Assembly: GCA_037178975.1 (NCBI GenBank)
Contig: JASJZH010000006.1
Location: 4,712,001-4,776,000, forward strand
DNA length: 64,000 nt
Reading direction: 5' to 3'
Source: Oscheius tipulae
Lineage: Eukaryota > Nematoda > Chromadorea > Rhabditida > Rhabditidae
The translations under genes and the position numbers were made by a program. Below are positions 49,601 to 62,626 of the stretch, in pieces (the stretch's first letter is position 1; each line of letters starts with the position of its first letter). The notes under the pieces were generated by a model that was not told where the DNA came from, made no database searches, and worked only from the letters and a program-made list of their open reading frames with translations.

Positions 49601-52600
49601 GGACCGTGTGGACTGCACTTTATGTGCTGACGATCCGCTGCAGATAGCAATCACGCGCTGATCATGAATCAATGCAGCGCTTGCACCATTTAAGGCTAAC
49701 CCCAAACGTGGTTCAGCGTTCCGGTTGTGACTCCTTTTTTTTTTTATAAAAACGACATTCCACACTCCAGCTCAAATTAGAGAAAACTTCCGCAAATGTG
49801 GTGACTACACAAATATGAGGAATGGAGTTCATTGCTGAGGTCTTTAATAAGAAAGCGTTTGATACCAGTTCATGTCAGGTGAGAAATAAATGAACTTTTC
49901 AAATTTTGTATAACGTAAACGAGCTCGTGTCTAGACTGTGCGAAACACGTGGTACCCGTGTTTCTGCATGTCGTTGGCATTGCAAAAACCAGTTGCGGAG
50001 TGCACCGTGAGGAAGTTGATGGCATGGAAAAGAACATTTGCTGATTTTGCTGCATCTCTTCTCTTAAGCTATTTCTGTCATTTACACTCGTTGTTAATCT
50101 AAGTCTGTTCTAAAAGTATGAAGCCTATGGCTAGCTTCAACCCTAGTTATTCAAAGCGCAACATGCCAGGAAATCTATGAAGAAGCAAGGGGCGGTTGCT
50201 GACGCGAAAGAAAAAGACAAATTTTGCGCCGAAGAGTTATGTTTTTGCAGAGTCAGCAGTAGGAGACCGAGAGCATTAAACGAGCGAGCCTGCGCCGCAA
50301 TACATCCTATTTACGCCGGTTGCATTTTTGAGAGGGTTGTTCGCAATTGGCGGCCTGAAGCCGTCCCTCTATACAGAGAAAGTGCCCAGAGAATGTCGGA
50401 TACACTCATGTGCACGCTGCAATGAAATGCATCTCGAATGGAGAGCGGCCAGAGAGACGTAAGGAGAAGGACTGAGATAGATAGATAGATAGAGAAGAAT
50501 GATCCTAGTGGACAACACGGAAATTGGGAAATCTTCCTGTCTCGTGAGAACAGTTAATTGTGCGTGGTATGATCCCGGTCCGACACTTTATGCTCTCGTA
50601 GAGCCTTCCTATCAAAACAAGGCGTAATATGCAGAATGTTATATGTCTGACGATAAGAATGATTTGAGGAGCTTTGGAATAAGTCACGGGATCTACCAGT
50701 TTTTACGGGAGCAGAACAATTTACGAGCCTATTCCTTTACAATTGATGAAGAGGGAAGGATAGAGCCATGAATCTAGAATAGACTTCTTTTAGAATCTAT
50801 GATTGAGAAACCAGGCATTTGGAATACATGTTTATATAATTCGAAAATAGAAGTTACTCATGTTTTTTAAGACTTGCTACTGAGAAAGATGTTAATGTTA
50901 ACACTGATTAGAAGGCGGGAACAATGGGCTGTCGAGGCTCTACAAAATTACCTATTTCTCGAAGATGGACATTATTCAATACATGTTCAAAAGGAACATT
51001 TCGTAAAGAATAGGCTCAATGGCACTAATATGAACAAATTGGGACGGAGTCATCTATTTATGCTGAGGAGCTTTTAAAGACTATTGATGAAGATGTGCAA
51101 GAGAATATAGACTTGTTTCCGAAGAAATTAGGCATGTGAGCAAAATGTTTAGACGCGGTCCAAGATAATCCTGGATTTAAAATCATGCAGGCTACTCCAA
51201 ATCTCTAGGACGTCTGTACAAACTTGACTACATGATCAAATGACACTCGAAGTGATTAGTTAGATCATGTGCATTTTCTTTGTTTGAACCCTTTTCAGAT
51301 AACAACTTTTCGGACAAAGTTAAAGCTTCTTCAAAAAACATGTGTGTCAACCTACTGTAGAGGAAAGAAAACATGACTTTGAACGAAAAAGAGGATTATC
51401 GTAAGGAGGGATTGTCATTTTGGATATCTTGTGGTGGCATGACTTCCATGCACAAATCTGCAACGCAGTTCCCTTTCTCGCCTACCAACCATGGTCGAAC
51501 ATCGCTCTACACAAGTCAACAAGATTTCGGGGAAAGTGAGAGGAGAGAAACAAACATGCACGGAACTGCCAGAAGAAAACAACTTTTGACCAAGTGGTGC
51601 GCTTGCTGCAGGAGCAAAGAGAGCAATCAGCAGCAATATGCCTCGGCCCCGTATAGCTGGACTGGAAAACATTGATGGTCCCACCTCTTTGTGGCCATTT
51701 GTGAAGCTTTGCGAGTGGGAATGTAGACATGGCGTTTCGGAGCACCGGAGTTCTTTCTCGACGGTGAATGTTCCAAGAGACTTGATTTCTTTCGCACGGA
51801 TTCCGTCTGGATACAACGATCATTGAGCTTTAATGAACGAAGGATTACCTCCATGGGAGAGTCCTCAAATTTAACTTCCTTCTTAACCATCGGCTGAGGA
51901 GACAACATCCTGCAAAATCGATAATTTTTAGGCATTTGTGTTTATAAAATGTAGTTTAGCAATCTGATAGTATGTACTCAGTAAATAGCTTGGAAACGTG
52001 GCTCTACTCGCGCGGCGAGTGAATCATTTTGCTGGTTAATTGAAGCATTCTCTCCCGGGCTTATTACGTCGATCACAAGGGGAATATTTCAATATGTTAC
52101 GACTATTCTATTAATGCGCTAACTTTCAAACGAGTTCCACCCACCAGAGCAAATTCGTTCTAAATGGTCGATAAAAACTAATATTCGATTTGTGTTGTTT
52201 AACGGCAATGACTGAGTTTCAAAAAAACGGAAAACACAGCTGAACGTTACCTTTTGCAGCGAGACTAGCATCTGCGTAAAAGATAAAAGCCGTCGAAGAC
52301 ATGGCCGATAAGTTCTTTTCGTATAGGGCACTCGAGCAAAAAGCGATTTATCGACAGCCAATAATCAGTTTTTCATTCTTCTTTCTCTATAATAGAATGC
52401 AATTTTTCTCTCTTTTAGTCAAAAACAATGAGCTAGGAGGCTTATCTCATTTTGCTGCAAAAGCAATCGAAGAATTTGAGGGGCGGCATGGGACGTTGAG
52501 GGCAAAACAAAAAACAGCGACAGGCTGCAACCCTCCTCTCCCGAAAATCAAAAAGAGCCGGCGAGTGAGCTCGAGTTTAAATCTGGGCCTTCAGTTAACT

Positions 52601-55600
52601 TTGGGTTGTAGCTCCTCGACAGAACCCTTTGTTTTCACCCACGTGGCAATTTGATTCAATTGTGGCTACTTCACGAGCAATTCATATTTTTTTTAATTTT
52701 TAGAATTTACTCGAAAAATTTCTAGTGGCTAAACGAATATTAAACGTGTTTGCAAAAAGACGAGGAGAAATGTTAATAAAAACGGAAAAGCTATCATTTG
52801 TCTCATGAAAGGCTTCAGCTGTTGAGGGAGGGACTTTCCAACACATAGACTCCGGAATTGAATTTCCGGTTGTTTCTGGAGACATTCGGGAGGTCTTTGT
52901 CCAGCATGAGTCCAATTTTCTTTGCCTCAGTTCCAAAACCAATATGGTGTGTTCTTTCTCAAAAACTTGAACAAATATTATTTCCGTGATAATTATCTGC
53001 GCCAAGCTGTATGAAACCAAAATTCAAGCGGTTACAGACGCGAAAACAACCTCATATTTCACATTATCTCATTTCTCAAATTTTTGACATTTTCTCAGCG
53101 AGAACTGTTTTATTTTTCTATGAATAGAAGAATGCGACGTCTGTGTTCGGCTTGAAGTAAGTTTGCAAAACAAACGAGAAGGCACAACAGTTTTTTGGTC
53201 GCCTAGTGTAGTCTACCGCGCTGTTGTCTGCTATCTATTAGCCGACAACAATCAGGTAAGTTCCCCGTTCAAAAAATAGATTTCTAGTCATATCCTGATT
53301 CTAAGCTGCAACACGGTCATTTTTTGAATTAACAACTCAGTTACCTTGCCCATTAAGTTTTTACAAGTGTGAATTCAGTTTGAAAATGGAAGGACCTCGT
53401 AAATGGCATTAATAGGCAAAAAAAGTGGCCAGTCGAGGAGTGTTGCGCGTTTTCAGCCAGCATCGGTAGACCTGTTTTGGGACAGACACAGAATGTAAAC
53501 CAACTGGGAATCAATAAAAAAGTGCGCTCTGATAACAGAAGCTTCGGAGCAAAATACCGACAGTTGAACACTCTCTTTCTCTCTCTCTCTCTTTCAACAC
53601 AAAGAAAGGGGGTTTCACTAGGATATGTATGTGTGGAAGTATGACAAAACAGAATTGATTGCCGCGCGTTCTATATTCTCGTGTCATAACTGTAGGCGTT
53701 GCCAATTGTGTCCACGTGCAATCGGCTCAGTTTTTGCCCCCGAATGAACAGTTCGTTCCACGTGCAATTTTTTTTTCGCTCTTTCATCCCGCTCTCCTAA
53801 AAATCAAAATATCACCTCTGTCCTAATGCGAACTGCTGTATAGCCATAAGCAATATCTGACCAGCTGTGAACGGAGTTGGCAGACTCATAGCTTGAAGAG
53901 CAAAACGAGGTACGTATACGGAGAGGTGGAGCTTAACAGTAGAACGGTAGAAAAACTTCCGTCAATTAGGTTCCTGTGGGAACCGAACGCGCCGTAGCCA
54001 GGCTGTCAGACATGACGCGCTTCAAAATATTCTACTAGAGACAGAGTGTAAACATTGCTAATTGAAGGTAAGAGGTGGCAAAACATCTTTTTCGGTGCGG
54101 TTTCCCTATTTGACTAATAATTTTCTTTCTCTCAATTACATAGTTATTATACCTCGGTACATTGCTTGTATTGAGGATTATCATGTTCATTGCGAGGAAA
54201 TAACAAGAAAATAGGCAGAGATGAAAGTTCGAAGATATACCTTTCTTGGAATGATTAAAAAGGAAAGATGTAAAAATGGTGAAGACTGGAGCCACACCCA
54301 CGACATTTAATAACGCGAGAAAGTCGCTCGCTTCTGGTTATTTGGTAAAAAATCGGATGTGTGACTCAAGTAGAAGAAGAGCAAAGTGCAACGAAAGGAA
54401 GAAATACATTTCTTGGGCTGTGTGACCACCGGGGCGCATGTCTGGTGTGTAAAGCGTTATATTCAAGGGCGCACCGAAAGAGAGATGGATCCTGAAACAT
54501 TCGATGGGCATCTCTGGTTTTGTTGGGGTCACAGCCTCGAACTTCCTAACGTTTAGCTGTAAAAAGTCGGGATTGGTATAAGAAGGTGTTTTGTCACCGT
54601 CCCCGTGTTATTTTAAAGTCTTAAAAACATCCGGGTCAGTAAATCAAGCTTGAGTTCAAGAACTAGACAAGGCTAAAAATTGAAAAATAAATTGCCAGCT
54701 TTTCGTCTGTTGACGTATGTCTGTTCATACAAGCCTCAACTAGGGTCTGCCCCCCGCTTATTTTGAAGCGGGATATGACACTATGCCCTTGGGTTATCCT
54801 CTCTCGTTTTCCCTTATTAGCGCAACGCCACGCGCCTACTCGGTCTATATAATCCAAATATTCGACATTTTTTTTCGCATTTAGGTGATCTCAGCTTCGG
54901 TAGAATAATACTTTCAAAGTATGGGTATAAATTTTTTGAATCGATACATTTTGTAAAATTTGTCAAAGAACTTTTGAAGAAAGGACTTACTGAATACTCT
55001 GATATTGAGATTGGTCATACGCCCTCAGTGGCGACAGAATCATTTCCGCCGGCTGTGAGAACTTCCTCTGCGCGTTGCTAATCTGTAAATTGTCCACTCA
55101 AAACTGTACAAAGAAGCCGATTACCTGTATTTCTCTGGCTCGCTTATTCCAACGAGCGTCCATGTTCTGATTGTAATTGTGATGCTGAAAACGAAAGATT
55201 GAAATATGCGACGTAGATAATAGCGTAGGTAAAACATATGTTTGACTTGGAAATTGTGATGGCGTAATGTTAACCCAATTAACTCACCTCACGTGGACGC
55301 TTTTCGTACGGTATATTATAATCATAGAAGTTCGCGTGGACGCTGATCTTGCGGCGGTCAAACTGAAATTGCACTTTGCTTGGACAATAATAATGGGTGA
55401 GGAAAAAAAGATACCCACTTTTTCCTGATTATCATGCTGACCGTATTGAGGAGGATGAGGCGGCTGGAAGCTGCTCTGCGGCTGTTCATGGTACTTGGCG
55501 TCTTCCATCAGCATGCTGTTGCCACCATCAAACGACTGCAAAACGCAAGTAGTAGCAGTCAATGTGACTGTTTGCTCAGGCGCACTGGCATTGATCTCGC

Positions 55601-58600
55601 CTTGACTCTCATTCTCGAATACCCACCATGTCGCGATGTGCCAAAGGCGGCGAATCAATCTGAGGAGGAGAGAACCTTCTTCTGATATCGTACACTGGTT
55701 CTTCAACTACTGCTCCTCCTCCACTTCCTCCATTCATACAGCTCGGAGATTCCTGAAACTTATGACGGTTGTCAGGACAACCAACACCCCGCATCATATG
55801 ATAACCGCAGTTGATAGTACTCTGGGAAATGACATATTTTCTAACTCTGACGCATAAAACTTGTGATCGGGTTCGAGAGGATTTTAAGCATAGGGACTTA
55901 CTGAATAGAAATTTCCGCTTTGCTGCATAGAGGCCTGCTGATCAGGGTAGTAGCCAGAATTGTTGTATTGAGCACAGCTGCTCATCTGTTCCTGATAACC
56001 GAATGCCTGAAAACAGTTTGTCGGCAGAAGCACACGCTTTTTGCCTGGCCATAAGCACAAACGTTGAAGCAGGTAAAATGCTTGCATCAAATGAAATTTT
56101 TTTGAGATATTTGAGTTTTGAAAGATTACTGCTTGCAATTAAAAGGAAACTAAGCAAGAGTGACTGTTGGTCACTAACTAACATGCCTACATCATTTCCA
56201 TCAGAAAGAATGCAAAATACAATGACTAATGAAAGTATTCGTCGTTTATTTGAGTGACGAGATCAATATTTTAGTCTCTTTAACACTCACACGTTTCTGT
56301 TTACCCATGCAAACATTAGAATGGCCCATGCCTAAGCCACGTGCCCTCCAGGGATTTTTGGCCCTTTTGGGTGCTACATCTCGTCCTTCTCGTCAATCTT
56401 TAGTTATCATTAAAAAAAAGGAAAAAGTTCTTACCTTCTGTTGCTGCGAAAAGTAGCGGGGATCGTGCATCATTGAGACGGAGCGCCTTGGCGCATCCGG
56501 CTGCGCCCAGACTCCACCGGGAACCGCCACGTCTGCCGTCTGCAAAAAAATATTTCAAGAAAAAAAAACAATAACAGAGTGAAAGCTTGGAAATACAGAT
56601 GACTTTGCAACTAGCATTGTCTGTATGTTACCTGATGTTTGTATTGATCACATTATTGGATGCTGGTTTCAAGCAAAATTTTTGATCCTTTCCTCTGATT
56701 GTGTTTTGAGCAAAGAAACAAAAGAAAACAGTTGTGATCGGGTGATTAACCCGACTGAAAATTTCTAATTCACAATAATCACATCAGCTACCTATTCACT
56801 ACGAATTTCCATTTAAAATTTGAGTTATTTGATAGAGCAAACGTTGATCTAAGCTGTAATCTGAGCTGTAGTTTCTAGCTTCAAAAGAATTCCTCGAAGC
56901 TCAAGGTAGCCCGTCAAATGCGGAAAAACAAGAAAAAACGAGTCTTCTTTGCCTACATTGGATTAAATGTTTCTATCTGTCACATGAGTCTGCCGCACAA
57001 AAACAGTCTGTTGACCTTTCTCACTTTGCCGCATTCTTGTTGCCTAAACCCAATTTGAACAAATAGAGAAAGATTTAGTGCAACAAAAGAAGAGGAGAAT
57101 GCGGAAAAAGCCTCCGGAGTCTTAGCGGTAGTAAAATGACGCGCATGAGCCATATTACAACTTGACGAGAGGTGCTTGCGATCCAAAAGAATACAAGTAT
57201 CAGGACTTTTTGGGATATTGAACTGAAGAAAAATTTGAAATTCGGAACATTTCAGAGACATCTGAGTTAAATCCATAGAGACGTTGCGCCGGAAAGAGTT
57301 CGAACAACACTTGAGGAGACTAACTGAAAGACTTAATGAGGCCGGAAAAATAGACTGAACAACGTGTCGTTTTGAATGATATCGTTTCTCGAAGACATGA
57401 AGAACAGCGAACACAAGAGAAAAATCCTTTTTCATCGTAAGAAAACAGCTGCGGCTGAACGTCGCTTTCAGAAGGGTAAACAAAGGCTCCGATCGGCGGA
57501 AATTATGAACTTCCAGGCAAGTGATAAGAGAAAACGGAATGCAAGAAAACAGTGGAGAATTGACCCTCACGGCCCCTATGACGACTATTGAGCGATTTGT
57601 ACCCTGCGTCAAAAAGTGTGAAAGTCTAGCACTTCTGCTAGTTGTCTGCACAGATCCAAGTACTCTTTGACTGTCTATACTATCCGCTCGAGAAGATAAC
57701 TCTTGACCCAAGTCATCATTTCTATAGACATTGAAGCGAATCATCCGCTCATCTTACTAATAAGAGCGTAAAAGATGCACATGCGTCGGCCGTGAGAACC
57801 GAGAAGGGTCCTTGGGTGTAACATATCAATATAGGAACGCGACAGACAACGCTTTTTTAGTTATGGGGCTGGTGGGCCAGGTTGCGACAGTTAAACAGAA
57901 GTAAAAGGTGCGAATGTGTGGTTTTTCTCTGCGGCGCAGTCTTTGAAACGCAACCAATTTGGACAAGATGGATATTACAACGGTTCATTCAAAAGTCTAT
58001 GAAAAACGAAGCGACGAGAAGAGGGCATGAAATTCTAGACATCAATGCGGCTGATTGAGAATGCCGCGCGAGAATTTAGAATTTACGCTCTCACGAGTTC
58101 GGACGTGACGAGCTTGAAAGCCACGCAAAAAGAGGCTGAGTCGTTAAGCGAAAAGGTCATTAACAAAGGTAATTATTGACCTAAAGAAACTAATAAGCAG
58201 CGATAAAAATTGAACTGTGAGAGGAACGGCCTCCAAGCCCGCTGGCTTTTTGCCCGACATTACACTTGGCTGATGTTGCAATCCGAAGACAGAAAAAAAT
58301 GCAACAATAACAGTAGTGCATCGGTTGGCATCGAAGAGCAAGTGTACAAACAGTCTGAAGATCATTTCCGACTCCTGTTGTCTAGTCGACTACACGTGTT
58401 TTAATTCATGTCTAACTTGATAAGGAATGTTCTCGAAAATTGAAGAGTATAAAGATTGCTTAAAAGTATTTAGTCTAACTGTAAAAGTGTTAAGAAAGGG
58501 AAAGGGCTGCCTGATAAGAACTGCAACTCGGTATGAACGGCAGCAAAGATACGAAGGCACTTCGAAGAGTTCGAGAATAGGGGCGAGTCAGAAGTCAGTG

Positions 58601-61600
58601 GCCAAAATTATAGTGACAGTGGACGTAAACAAGACATGACCGTCCAGAAAGGAGACTGAACGAGTCCCCCCGAAATATTGATCGAATATTTTTGTGCGGT
58701 CTGCCCTTCCTCAAAAAAGTAGGTACAATCGTCCTGTTATGATTGTTACTAGCTACTTCTAGCTCACTCTGTCGTGTTTCTTCTCGGCTAACAAATTGTT
58801 CCCTCAAGGTTTGCTGGTTAGTCAAACAAAATCGAGCTTAACGGAACACCACTAACTGTCTTAAACTACTTTTGGCGAAGTATGAAGATCAGTCTCGCAG
58901 TGTATAATGATGAATAGCAGAAAAACTGAATGAGATTAGTAAAATGTAGGCGCGTTGCTAATCGCAGTTACCAGTGTTCTACAGGTGAACTTTGCAAATG
59001 TCTTGGGAATGATATCCTGCAAAATTTGACGTGAAATGAAATCATGTTTTGCGTAAATGGCCGGAGATTTCGAAAGACAATGGCAGGTTGGGGGAGACAA
59101 ACAGCCACTTGGAACACGGGACAAAAGTTTGCTCGGCGGAGGTGTAAAACGACGAACCTAGACGCAACGGGATAATGCTCCAAGTTGCTGGTTGAAACAA
59201 AATTGGAGAAAATACAATGACAACTACACCTAAGCCAAAGGGAACAGTCACAGTGTGATTTGATTTGTGAGATTATTCGAAAAAGAACAAGAGACACGGG
59301 TACTTTTCAAAAAACATGGTTCAATATGTGTGGTTTGGTTAAAAAAAACAAGTAGCGCCAGTAGGCTCGGCTGTTTACAGTCGAACAGAATGCACGTCTA
59401 AATTTCTCAGAGACCGATGGTCAACGTAACAAAAAATTTGCCAAGTCAGGCTAGAAAAGTATCGACAGAAAGGAAAACGACAGACGGAACGGTCGGGTAC
59501 CCGTTAGGAGGGCAGAAACAAACAGCCGGACTTTATCATTTGCCAGACTTTGTTGTTTTCGGCAGTCTCTTTGGATACACAGACCACTTCACTAATAATT
59601 AGTTTTCAATAGAATCTTTGTCATCAATGGGCAGATTAATCGCTCTCTCTAAACTGTATATGAAACTTTTTCCGCATGACGCTAGGACTATTGCACACAC
59701 TCGGCTAGCAATACGTGTAACTTACCGGATAATGACCGTAATAATCCTGATAGTGGGCATCTACCAAGTCTAGAAGGATCGGCTCGGGGTCAAGGAAAGA
59801 CATCTGGACTCGCGTGCTCCGAAGACAAAAAGAGCGCCGATTTAGGGGCCTTATGCGGCCGGACAGTTATACATTTGCCTAACTTCAGAGAGGCCACTGG
59901 CTCCTCCTCCAGAGTGTACGGGTTAATCACCGTCTAGCAAAGGTTCTAAACATTTGACTATCGAAGCCAATCGATCACCCCATATACCTCAGACAACTGT
60001 GTTCAAAACTAATAATGAACGTTCCCACGATTGCACAGCCTCTCGTAACTGAGAACAGGCAATGTTGCTGTTCATAGCACCGCATTTCCATAGGGAAGGA
60101 CTCAAAAGTGCAAGATAGGTAGCGACTGGGAAAAATATAGGATCCAGAGCTGCGCAATGGTCAGAACAACCGCAAAACTTGCAACTGCAGAGTTGAAAAA
60201 GCTTGCAAACAGCGGAAGATAGCGAATATGAACTTACTAAATAATCATACTGATAGTTGCAGCCGTAAAACTGTTCATTCTGATCAAAATAAAAGTTTCC
60301 GCACCAGTTTGGATCCATGTTGACAGCGCTGCGAGTGCCGCAGCTGGACACTACGCTAGCCAGACCGTACTACTCGTGACCATTCGCACCAGCAGCTGGG
60401 GTTTTTTTTTCTTTTCTTTCGTAATGGCACCTTGCAAAAGCCAAGAGACAGACATCCAAACATACTCTGCAGAAATAAGAATACGCATAGTCGGAAGACT
60501 TGCATGGAAGCCGAGGGCCCATATTAGACGTGGCTGACTACGGAATCTGGACTCGGGAACGAACTAGGCAACGGGTTGCAAAGGTCAGACACATCACCTT
60601 TTGGTTTTGCGTAAAAAGTAATCATGAAATCTTTTTGACTGCAACTGAGACTGAGGTGTGGAAAAGGGGATACAAAGAGTCTCGAGTCCACTCAGAGACG
60701 CGTGCAAAAACATGGGAAAGAGCTACTAGGCCGCAGCGCGGGAAAGTGAGCACAAAGAAAAGGAGTGACCGTGATACATCTTGCACAAACTTAAAACTAG
60801 TTAGTGTTTTGATCTCCGACGGTTGAGTGGACGTAAAATGAAACAATGCCTCTTCGGGACCGGACAAAAGTCTGCCCACACCAGGATGCTAATCATTTAA
60901 GTACACCTAGACTAACATCTGGGCGCGAGCTCGGCTTGTCCTTTCAATTAGTTTTTTCCGCAGCCTCGTTTTTCGCCCTTCCCATGTTATCCTAATCGAG
61001 AGATCTCGCCAGATTAAAGAAGAGTTCTTTTCTGTTGCTGTCCTCTACTATTCTGCCCCTAGCAAATGCCATTCGCGTTCGTTTCCCCTTTCCTGATCTT
61101 TTGAGCACGCGCACGTGTAGACTGCTCCAGGCGATCAATAGCAAATTAATGAGGGCTTGCGCAGACTGACGTCATCTGAAGTATACAACCTCGTAGTATG
61201 TCCATTCGACCCAGCTGTTTGAGACTTGGCGCAATGCCATACTGACAGAAGCGCAAATGTCTTCAGTCTGGAGAGGTTGGGCCGGAAGGGAGACAAACAA
61301 GGATGTGCTTTAAACCCGAAAAAAAAATCAGTAGTGGAAATCACCAAAAATGGGAAAGGGCTGCACTTTTGATCCATTCCTACAAGGCAGGCAACCTTAG
61401 CAGTCGTTGTTAACGAATGGTCCCGTCTAGATCTCAAAGATCGAGTAGATATCATGCAAACAATAAGGAAATACTCGCCCCAGCATCTGTCAACTAACGT
61501 AGACAAACAATGGACATGTAAGGAATGAAAGAAACATGATGATGTGCGAATAGGAGAAGAACGCGAAGCGTAGGAATAACTAGTCTTATTTGTGGGAAGT

Positions 61601-62626
61601 CTGAAAACCCGAACGGTTTCGTTCAGAAGCAACGAAAAGAAGAACATCGAGCCGCAGTTTATCAAATTTGCGAGTGCCCTAGTTTCTCCAGACTTGGGAA
61701 GGATAAAGGGATTGTGAAAAGCAACTGGCTAAGGGCAGCAAATGAGATACCGCAGGCATCTTTTTCTACAAGTCAAGGATAAGCAATTACGTCAAATCCA
61801 CACTGATATGTTTTCAGATAAATGACGACTAGACCCTCTGACACATAATGATCGTGCAGACAGAGATTGAAACTCATTAAGAGTTAGCACTACACAAAAA
61901 CGATGTCGCCCTTTCGGGAAAAGAGTCAGCTCTTATCAGGAAAGGTTGCCATGTCATTCAAAAGATGGAAGCCAAATGTTGTCTTTTATCGGGCAGCCCG
62001 GAAGGTAGCCCATAAGAGTTTGCGGCAAAAATTGAAGGGCGTCTTTTTTGCTGCCAAATTAACACGATGCCAGGCATACTTCTCTGCATATTCATTCTTG
62101 CATCTCGCATTGTTTGTGACAAAAATCATGCTCAAATTCTGGAAAGGGTGCAATTGCATGTCGGAATAAAAAGCGACTATAATCATCAGGCATAAACAAA
62201 AGTTGATAAACAGGTGAGCAAAACACACTCTTTTCAAGAAGCCCTCACAATATTCAATCTGTGAAGAGAGAGGGCCAGGGGAGCAGGCTTGAGGAACTAA
62301 AAGGGTCCAAAGAGCAAACGGAAGCTTGCTAGCACTCTTCCATATGTGTGAGATGTGGAAGTATTTGGGCCAGGTTACCGGAAACTTCAAATCTTAAAGT
62401 GTTTTGTTGTATGCTACTTCCGTAGCGAATAAAAGTAGACAAAAACTGAATGAGTACCAATGTGTTCGTAATCTCCGCCTACTTAACCTTGCAGCTGTAA
62501 ATCATAAGAATAATTGGCGGCGTTGACGGAAATATATAAACTTTTTGGAAAGGTCTTCCTCACCTCCTCATTCCACACTGACAGGTACTGATTTTGATAG
62601 GGATGCCAGTAGTGTGACGGATTCAT
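46617..62626 (-). CDS. saeg-1: ELM2-SANT-C2H2 chromatin regulator (MIDEAS/SAEG-1 type)
   Basis: Nuclear co-repressor subunit of the MIDEAS/TRERF1/ZNF541 family, scaffolds of the mitotic deacetylase complex; the C. elegans member is, from memory, SAEG-1. Exons from the 5' side: a first exon (one of three), then 56435-56539, 55902-56006, 55627-55821, 55419-55535, 55288-55362, 55125-55184, 54991-55082, 51849-51909, 51685-51806, 49048-49177, 48637-48694, 48375-48597 and further exons to the stop at 46617. Phases agree through the 5' exons. The N-terminal third is Tyr/Gln/Pro-rich and disordered, with VKKEVKFED as a possible SUMO site. ELM2: KYTPPPILSPMRNGTGLFW and later HINIGTLFQAKVYKW ... IMSGID. 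SANT: WTPEQINSFQDSIYKSEKDF ... KECIEFYYNWKKACPEDY. One C2H2 finger: FHCRLCDKCFEKVKSLNAHM then KSH. An Ala/Gln/Asn-rich tail ends HLNQTTQIIN. Very long introns (49.2-51.7, 51.9-55.0 and 56.5 kb onward) separate the 5' exons. Confidence 0.85.
50476..50492. repeat. (GATA)4 microsatellite
   Basis: Four GATA units in a large intron of the ELM2-SANT gene. A tandem GATA set can also bind GATA factors, but no evidence for that is visible. Confidence 0.75.
51910..54990. other. long intron of the ELM2-SANT gene
   Basis: About 3.1 kb. Small open frames on both strands (for example 52301-52654 +) have no similarity or splice pattern. Apart from the CT repeat, nothing distinct seen. Confidence 0.5.
53571..53594. 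repeat. (CT)n microsatellite
   Basis: A CT-rich run with TTT interruptions in the 3-kb intron between exons 51849-51909 and 54991-55082. Confidence 0.75.
56540..59725. other. long first-intron region of the ELM2-SANT gene
   Basis: About 3.2 kb upstream of the first common exon. The + strand is purine-rich, so the minus strand is poor in stop codons and shows a 254-codon open frame (56980-57744) without any recognisable protein features. It probably carries regulatory sequence for the alternative first exons. Confidence 0.5.
59726..59803 (-). other. alternative first (or optional) exon c of the ELM2-SANT gene
   Basis: 26 codons from ATG (59803) to a GTAAGT donor, phase 0: MSFLDPEPILLDLVDAHYQD then YYGHYP. 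The ATG is directly preceded by GAGTCCAG, so this could be a trans-spliced first exon or an internal exon spliced from exon a or b. All of the alternatives join the common exon at 56539 in frame. Confidence 0.65.
60238..60318 (-). other. alternative first exon b of the ELM2-SANT gene
   Basis: 27 codons from ATG (60318) to a GTAAGTT donor, phase 0: MDPNWCGNFYFDQNEQFYGC then NYQYDYL. Rich in Tyr, Asn and Phe, like exons a and c and the common exon at 55902-56006. No acceptor upstream would keep the frame, so it is best read as a first exon with its own promoter. Confidence 0.7.
60319..62563. other. intron between first exons a and b
   Basis: About 2.2 kb. Minus-strand open frames of 176 and 134 codons (61135-61665, 61986-62390) are Ser/Phe/Leu-rich and best explained by the purine-rich + strand. 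No supported gene. Confidence 0.5.
62564..62626 (-). other. alternative first exon a of the ELM2-SANT gene
   Basis: 21 codons from ATG (62626) to a GTGAGG donor, phase 0: MNPSHYWHPYQNQYLSVWNE then E. Composition (Tyr, Asn, Gln, Trp) fits the downstream N-terminal region. This is the most distal start, 6 kb from the first common exon. Confidence 0.65.

Noticed and set aside
56980-57744. 254-codon minus-strand open frame
   Set aside because: Ser/Phe/Leu-rich, no motif or signal, in a pyrimidine-rich strand where stop codons are rare; it lies in an intron of a well-supported gene.
61135-61665. 176-codon minus-strand open frame
   Set aside because: Same compositional explanation; no similarity or splice partners.
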